DNA of 14,577 nt from Acanthaster planci (Eukaryota; Echinodermata; Asteroidea; Valvatida; Acanthasteridae): contig NW_019091406.1 of the NCBI RefSeq assembly GCF_001949145.1, positions 1,913,734 through 1,928,310 on the forward strand. The letters are read 5' to 3'. Numbering within the stretch: the first letter of the stretch is position 1; every line of letters starts with the position of its first letter. Below are positions 9,360 to 14,577 of the stretch, piece by piece. Both the position numbers and the translations under genes were made by a program. Below the pieces are notes generated by a model. That model did not search any database and was not told where the DNA came from. It was given only the letters and a program-made list of their open reading frames with translations.

Positions 9360-10763
9360 TCCATACTTGCTTGACTTGTCAGGCAGTGCATTTTGGCAGA
9401 CAGAGAGAAGCTCCATGCTCCAAATTTCTTCTCCTAAGTCTTTTTGTGCCAAGCCTCATTTAGACTTTCACTGCACGTTTTCTAAAAAAGGTTATCACCA
9501 CTCTAAGACCTCCAGTTTAAAAAAAATTACAAAGTTTTAAATGAAATTAAGGATGGCTTAAAAGGTTGTTTCATTGGCAGTGCCTATGGAGAAAACCGAA
9601 AACATGCTGAATTAGTGTGAATAATTGGACTCACCATATCAGGTAACGCTGTTAATGCTGCATAGCCAAAATTAAGTGTGAGAAGGGACTTTACATAAGC
9701 TGTGACAACTAAGACAGGTCACATGAGTTCACGTTGCTAAGTTCATTCTCATATCCACAAAGAAAACAATTTCTTCTGAAGATGTTTGTTGAACATCACA
9801 GTACTAACCCTCTCATCACTGGTCAGGTTTGTTATGCATGTTCATTTTAATGCCCTGCAGAAATGGGAGTAATAAAAGTGCTTTTGAATGAAATATTTAA
9901 TGTACAGCCTGGGCTCAAAATGAATTTAATTTCTATCAACATTTTGAAAGGAACGGCAATAAAATATTCATTCGGACTGACTGAAAGTAGCGAAGCAGTT
10001 TACTGAAATATCTGGGGGGGGGGGGTACACACAAACGCCAGACCTTTTCCCCCAAGCTGGCAGATTTCGATTGCACCAGTTTAAATCATCCATTGAAATC
10101 AAGTGTGTTTTAAAGATCGTTTATTTGTGCAAACGTAATAGAACTATGAGAATGTTCAACCAACACAAAAGAAGAGCGACCAGAATTCAGAGGAGTCTAA
10201 ATTTCATGTGACTCGGGGGAAAAATGTTCGAGCTTAGCTGGTCGATACTTTACTAACCATTTATAAGACTGGCCATGTGACGATCTTCCAACCTGCAAGA
10301 ATGGTTAGACTAAGTATATATGAATCATGATTTAATTTTACTGGATTCAAGGTGTCCACCAATAAGTAAAAGAGAAATTCTCTCAAACGATACGTCTCAT
10401 ATCTTCTTGGGTTTCCCCGAAGCTGCGACAAATGCGTTGCATCTGCCGCTCTTTCTTGTGAATGGTTGATCCATCACTGGCCAGACAGGTCTGCCCGAAA
10501 AACACATGCAGGAAAATGATGACATCAACTCAAAAGAAACGAACATTCCTTAGTTGCTGGAATTTCAACAACAGAAAAGACAGCGAGAATGTGATGGGTG
10601 TCAAACCAGTAAGTTTTTGGTCTTACGCCATTGTCGCCGGAAAAGGCGCATAGCCCATTCAGTTTCCCCCCACAAAAGTAACCCACGTTAGATTTAATTT
10701 TGATCTGACTGAAACTTAATGCTGTCATTTAGTTAATCCGTGCCTCATTGGCCACGAGTTTAC
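9360..10763. other. Non-coding region; first downstream AATAAA hexamers
   Basis: No gene is supported. Canonical AATAAA hexamers on the + strand occur at 9871-9876 and 9958-9963; these are the first after the mannosidase stop, about 4.5 kb away, so using them would require a very long 3' UTR. A run of 12 G lies at 10014-10025. A short open frame around 10462-10653 resembles nothing recognisable. Confidence 0.5.
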
Positions 10764-11757
10764 GGCTAGGGTTAGGGTTACGGGGTTAGGGTTAGTTGTA
10801 TTTTCAAAATGGAGTTTGGATTAGGGTTGGGGTTAAGGGGTTATGGGTTAGGGGGGTTAGGTATAGGGCTTGCGTTAGGGTTAGTTATTACTTTATTTTC
10901 AAAATGGAGTTCGGGTTAGGGCTAGGGTTAAGGGGTTAGGGTTATGGGGTTAGGATTAGTTAGTACTGTATTTTCACGTGGAGTTTGGGTCTGGGGTAGG
11001 ACTAGGGTTAAGGTGTTAGGTTTAGGGCTAAGGTTAGGGTTAGGTGCTAGGGTTCAAAATGGAGTTAGGGTGAGGGGGTTAGGCTAGGGTTAGGGTTATG
11101 GGGTTAGGGTCGTTTAGGGTTATGGGGTTAGGGTTAGGGGTTAGAGTTATTGTTACGGTTTTGGGGTTGGTTAGGATTAGTGTTAGTTATTACTGTATTA
11201 TCAAAATGGAGTTTGGGGTAGGGTGGGGGGTTAAGGCAGGGCTAAGGTTAGGGTTACGGTTTAGGTTTGGGCTAGGTTTATGAGCTGGGGTTAGGGCTGG
11301 GGTCAGGGTTGGTTAGGGTTAGTTATTTCTGTATTTTCAAAATGGAGATTGGGTTTGGGGTAGGGTTAGGTTACGGTTAGGGTTACGGTGTTATTGTTAT
11401 AGCTAGGGTTGGGTTAGGGTTATGGCTAGGGTTCAAATGGAGTTTGGGTTAGGTCTGGGGTTAAGGTAGGGCTAAGGTTAGGGTAACGGGACTAGGGTTA
11501 TGGGGTTAGGGTTAGGAGGTTAGGGTTATGGGTTAGGAATGGTAAGGGCTAGGGTTAGGATAAGAGTTAGGGGTGGGGGTTAGGGTCGGTTGGGGCTAGG
11601 GTTAGGGTTAGTTGTTACTGTATTTTCAAAATGGAGTTTGGGTTAGGGTGATGTGTTGGGTTAGGGTTAGGTCTAGGGTTAGGGTTAGTAATTACTGTAT
11701 TTTCAGAATGGAGTTTGGGTTTGAATTAGGGTTAATCGTAACTGTATTTTCAAAAGC
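10764..11757 (+). repeat. Interstitial telomere-like array (degenerate TTAGGG) with recurring spacer
   Basis: About 1 kb is built mostly of GTTAGGG-like words with many variants (GCTAGGG, GGGGTTA, TTATGGGG), G-rich on the + strand. About ten times the array is interrupted by a shared spacer containing TACTGTATTTTCAAAATGGA, followed by GTTTGGG. Copies or pieces of it start near 10791, 10880, 10955, 11053, 11182, 11318, 11431, 11608, 11685 and 11731. The array is a composite satellite with telomere-like content. Divergence shows it is old and interstitial, not an active chromosome end. Confidence 0.92.
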
Positions 11758-12554
11758 TAGTTTTTTTTTGGTTTAAATATGGTTTTAAATGCGTTTCTTT
11801 TTTACCCTAATAAACTGCCAGAAAGTAATAATACCGCAGCACAGGGCGCCCTCGGAGGATATACATGTATATCGATTAGAAGATGGTAAAATGGCCTTCG
11901 CAGGTGTGCTTGAAGGGTGTACAACGGCTTAAAATGAAGCCAATTCTCAAAACCATGACCAGACCCCTCCCCGTCTCCCCTCAATGTTATGTCTCATTGG
12001 TTATGGTCTTTGCAACGTGGGGAGGCTATGGCTTTTGACGCACCCCAACAATTTTTGCCAGGATGTCCGAGTTCAATGGTGCCCGCTTGCGTGTATGCGA
12101 GGAGGGTCTTAACACTGGTGTTAACGGCGCGGGGATTGAGATCGGCAGATATCACCAAATAACGGTCATAACTTTTTTTTTCAATGGGCCAACTTGGCAA
12201 AGAGTTTTGTAATCCCCACCCCAGGTCATGCATCACAATGGTGGCAAAAGCCACCATTGCATAGTTGAGTAGATCCCTTTTCTAACTCAAATAGAATACT
12301 GCCAAAATGTACCTGTCATTTCTCAAAAGTTGATAAAATAAGATACAAGGATTGGCCATTCCATATTTCCCAACGTTGCGTCTACAGTGCCGTTTGGCGT
12401 GTGTTTGCTGGCGTTGCTTGTAGAAAACAAAAATGACAGCCGACTGTTAAGTATTGACAAAATTAGTTGGGGCAAACTTTGCGAGCCAAAGCAAGATAGC
12501 GATTCCTTTTGTATTGTACGTGCACAGTCTCAACTGTTTTGCAGGAGTGCATCG
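11758..12554. other. Non-coding region with two small palindromes
   Basis: A perfect 16-bp palindrome GATATACATGTATATC lies at 11858-11873. A perfect 10-bp-stem hairpin with an AAAA loop (CAATGGTGGC/GCCACCATTG) lies at 12236-12259. Several small open frames on both strands show no family signature. Confidence 0.5.
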
Positions 12555-12754
12555 CACTGTAAAAAACGTTAGTCAAAACGGTGTTGGGCATTGTTATTTG
12601 CCCAACCTTGGTTAAAGCTACCACATTGTTGGTCAATTTTCCGTCACTGTTGGTCAAACATGGACTAAATATTGGGAGGAACTTGCCCAAAGGTTGCTAA
12701 GTTGACAACATTGGGCAAAATATCTACCCAAAATTGACAAACCTTTCTACAGTG
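12555..12754. mobile_element. MITE-like element (200 bp) bounded by CACTGTA/TACAGTG
   Basis: The left end CACTGTAAAAAACGTTAGTC and the reverse complement of the right end (CACTGTAGAAAGGTTTGTC) align over about 22 bases with a few differences. Both arms carry TTGCCCAA-type words further in (12598-12605 and 12688-12695). Repeated TTGGTCAA words occur in the centre. There is no coding capacity. The flanking CG on both sides (12553-12554 and 12755-12756) is palindromic, so it may be part of the TIR and not a target duplication. The superfamily was not assigned. Confidence 0.65.
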
Positions 12755-13003
12755 CGTAGACGATACACCGTGGAATTTCTGCCCATAACTGTGAAAAATT
12801 CATTGATGTGTTTTGTTTTGGTACAGAAACAACTTACGGTATCCATTATGCCATTTTCACGCCCAGTATTACGATCCGAAAAACTCCAAACTATTTAAAA
12901 ATAGTATTTATTCCAAAGCTTGAATTTTCTCCGTTGCAACAAAGAAATCAAAGGAGATCGCACGGATATAAGGAACAAATAAACAAGTATGATTTAATGA
13001 GAA

Positions 13004-13497
13004 TGTAACACTAAGCCTGTAAAAAGTAAGGACGACGAAGAAAATGCCGTTTGGAACTAGTTTACAATGATAAGGATAATAAAGAATCAAGATAAGATCT
13101 TATTTATACAAGATGATCTTACGAGCGAGAGCTTGGCGGGCACTACGGTGAAGAATGCTGGACTCCCCATATGGCGAAAAACAGTTCAGTCCTTGGCGGT
13201 GCAAAATAAAGATTAAAAAAAAAGAGCTGCAACGGGACCAAAGATCACGTTGAAGAAGAATGACCAGGCTCGAGACGAAACGGCGAGGGTGTGATGACCG
13301 TCGCAAATACGGGAACTTGATGCTCCCACAAACTAGAACCGGATTCAGTGCACAAACTGTCCCTTCCGGAAAAAAATTCAGCTCTGCACTAGTGCACTTC
13401 ACTTGTTCTGGACGAACTTTTCTGACAAGCGTCGCTCCCGCACAGACGACTCGCCACGACAGGTTGAAATGGTGCAGAAGTCAACAGGTCAACGACA
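13004..13497 (-). repeat. Probable LTR of a Ty3/gypsy retroelement (minus strand)
   Basis: Read on the minus strand, this begins TGTCGTTGACC directly after a polypurine tract and can end at GTGTTACA, giving TGT..ACA ends and about 494 bp. A TATAAATA box lies at 13101-13108 (minus). The far end is uncertain: another TG..CA option would extend it to 12935. Only one LTR copy is in the window, so the boundary cannot be confirmed by comparison. Small open frames on either strand through it are not genes. Confidence 0.55.
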
Positions 13498-13508
13498 TCT
13501 CCCCCATC
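13498..13508 (-). other. Polypurine tract of the retroelement
   Basis: The minus strand reads tGATGGGGGAGA immediately before the TGT of the probable LTR. This is the usual position of the plus-strand primer in Ty3/gypsy elements and supports the LTR start. Confidence 0.6.
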
Positions 13509-13646
13509 AGGAAAGTCAGAAAAAGAGGTTTTAACATAAACCCTATCATCAAAACGTACTTTTACAAATTAGCAAATACAATGTATAAGTCAAATTAAAA
13601 CTCTCACTTGTTAGACACAGAAACACACATCACTGTAAGAAAAGAT

Positions 13647-14190
13647 CTAAACTCTGGACAGAGCATCGGCAACAACATTACTCCTTCCGGCGGAGTGGAC
13701 AATCTTGACTGGATAAGGTTGCAAAATCAAACTCCACCAATAGAATCTTCGCCAGGTTCTATAAACTTCTCCAAAAACACAATTAAGTGGGTTGTGATCA
13801 GTATAAATGATCGTTTCTCCGGCACTCGTAATGTACACTTCAAAGTGTTGTAAGGCAAAGATTATGCCTCCTTTTCAATTGTGGAATATTTTGCTTGGTG
13901 TTTATTCAACTTCTACGAGAAGTAACTGATCGGTCGTTCGACGCCTGACTCGTCATCTTGGAGCAAAACTGCTCCGACACCAACGTCACTGCAGTCAATG
14001 GCTATTTTGAAGGCCTTGTCAAACTTGGGCCAAGCCAGAACTGGTTCCTTTGTTAAGATTGTCTTCAATTTCTCAACTGCATTTTGGCATGAGTCAGACC
14101 AAACAAACCTTACATTCTTCTACAAGAGTCAGAAGAGTACCAATGGTGCTGAAAACTAGCCAACAGTGGTAAATATCTGAACTTCAAAAA
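13647..14190 (-). pseudogene. Ty3/gypsy pol remnant: RT tail and RNase H, broken
   Basis: On the minus strand, the left part of this remnant (13647-13838) is open and includes YTDHNPL and ends NVVADALSRV, signatures of Ty3/gypsy RNase H. Upstream, 13916-14110 encodes FVWSDSCQNAVEKLKTIL, then an AIDCSDVGVGAVLLQDD segment, the end of RT and the start of RNase H. The element is dead. In-frame stops are at 14129-14131, 14120-14122 and 13913-13915, and a small deletion near 13862-13866 shifts the frame and makes another stop. A stop also follows SRV at 13647-13649. Integrase is absent: only about 140 bp separate RNase H from the polypurine tract, so the copy is internally deleted. Homology fades before about 14190, so RT, protease and gag are missing. 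Confidence 0.85.
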
Positions 14191-14412
14191 AGTGGGAAGA
14201 TACGAGTTTCTCAGGCGCTCGAGACGCACGTCAAATTAAAGCCTATTTTAGGATTGTTTATTTCTTTTCAAATTGCTATTCATTAACCGATGACTTTTGA
14301 AGATATTTTTTTCCCACGGAAGGTCACCCCTAAAAAGCATTCGTGAAGCCCCTAACCTCCCAGTAAGGTTAATGACTTTGTTATCTCCTTAATATGAACA
14401 GCGAAAAGCAAT

Positions 14413-14494
14413 ATCTCTGAGATGGCCGAGTGGTTAAGTTCGCGGTCTTCAGATCGTTAGACGGTAGGTTCGAATCTCAGGAGTGGCTTTTTTT
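14413..14494 (+). pseudogene. tRNA-like pol III unit (Leu/Ser-type tRNA pseudogene or SINE head)
   Basis: An A box TGGCCGAGTGG (14423-14433, followed by TTAAG) and a B box GGTTCGAATCT (14467-14477) are close to the eukaryotic tRNA consensus. A T7 run at 14488-14494 is a good pol III terminator. The GGCCGAGTGGTTAAG D-arm is typical of class II tRNAs (Leu, Ser). A normal cloverleaf does not fold: the anticodon arm and T stem are mispaired, and the 5' CTCTGAGA pairs best with TCTCAGGAG just after the B box. It is therefore probably a tRNA pseudogene or the head of a tRNA-derived SINE. No SINE tail was recognised before the window ends. Confidence 0.65.
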
Positions 14495-14577
14495 ATTTTC
14501 CGAAACGCCTGCTGTCAGTCAGTTGCTATAAGAGATTCTAATTCACCTCGTCAAATACCAGCAGTACCTTAGCCTAC

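Noticed and set aside
10462-10728. Short open frames on both strands, with a splice-donor-like cag|taag
   Set aside because: No recognisable domain and no matching upstream or downstream exon was found; too weak to call.
11098-11283. Open frame in the telomere-like array (Gly-Leu-Val-Arg rich)
   Set aside because: Direct translation of GGGTTA-like repeats; not a gene.
10764-11757. CRISPR-like interpretation of repeats with spacers
   Set aside because: Repeat units are short, degenerate telomere-like words with irregular spacing, in a clearly eukaryotic, intron-containing region.
13100-13598. Open frames on both strands near the right end
   Set aside because: They lie within the probable LTR and polypurine region of the retroelement; no protein family was recognised.

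Overview
The window looks like nuclear DNA of an intron-rich metazoan. It is not prokaryotic: there is no operon-like packing, and the only convincing host gene is split into short exons with GT-AG introns. TTAGGG-type telomere-like repeats, a decayed Ty3/gypsy retroelement and several short inverted-repeat elements (MITE-like) fit a marine invertebrate such as an echinoderm, hemichordate, amphioxus or mollusc. TTAGGG argues against most insects (TTAGG) and nematodes (TTAGGC). The species cannot be fixed from the sequence alone.

Positions 180-5332 (+ strand) hold the last six coding exons of a Golgi alpha-mannosidase II (MAN2A-type, glycoside hydrolase family 38) gene: 180-291, 756-892, 2247-2388, 2884-3017, 4246-4554 and 5180-5332. 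The joined length is 987 nt, which is 328 residues plus a TGA stop, and every junction keeps the frame. The catalytic N-terminal half lies upstream of the window. The introns contain an intronic 12-bp minisatellite (4838-4945), a diverged inverted repeat (1750-2032) and a long antisense open frame without recognisable homology (3550-4026).

From 5333 to about 12800 no further gene is supported. A 281-bp inverted-repeat element (5360-5640) starts 27 bases after the stop codon. A 571-bp element with 58-59 bp terminal inverted repeats, flanked by TAA on both sides (5966-6536), looks PIF/Harbinger-like. A roughly 445-bp element has 17-bp TIRs (8913-9359). A 200-bp element is bounded by CACTGTA/TACAGTG (12555-12754). 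About 1 kb of degenerate TTAGGG-like repeats (10764-11757) is interleaved with a recurring non-telomeric spacer.

The right end (about 13004-14190, minus strand) is a broken Ty3/gypsy element. It has RT-tail and RNase H remnants with in-frame stops and a frameshift, no integrase, a polypurine tract and a probable LTR. At 14413-14494 there is a tRNA-like pol III unit with good A and B boxes and a T-run, probably a tRNA pseudogene or SINE head.

Nothing here clearly amounts to a new biological system. The most distinctive features are the structured telomere-like composite array, the clean TAA-flanked MITE and the inverted-repeat element just after the mannosidase stop codon.
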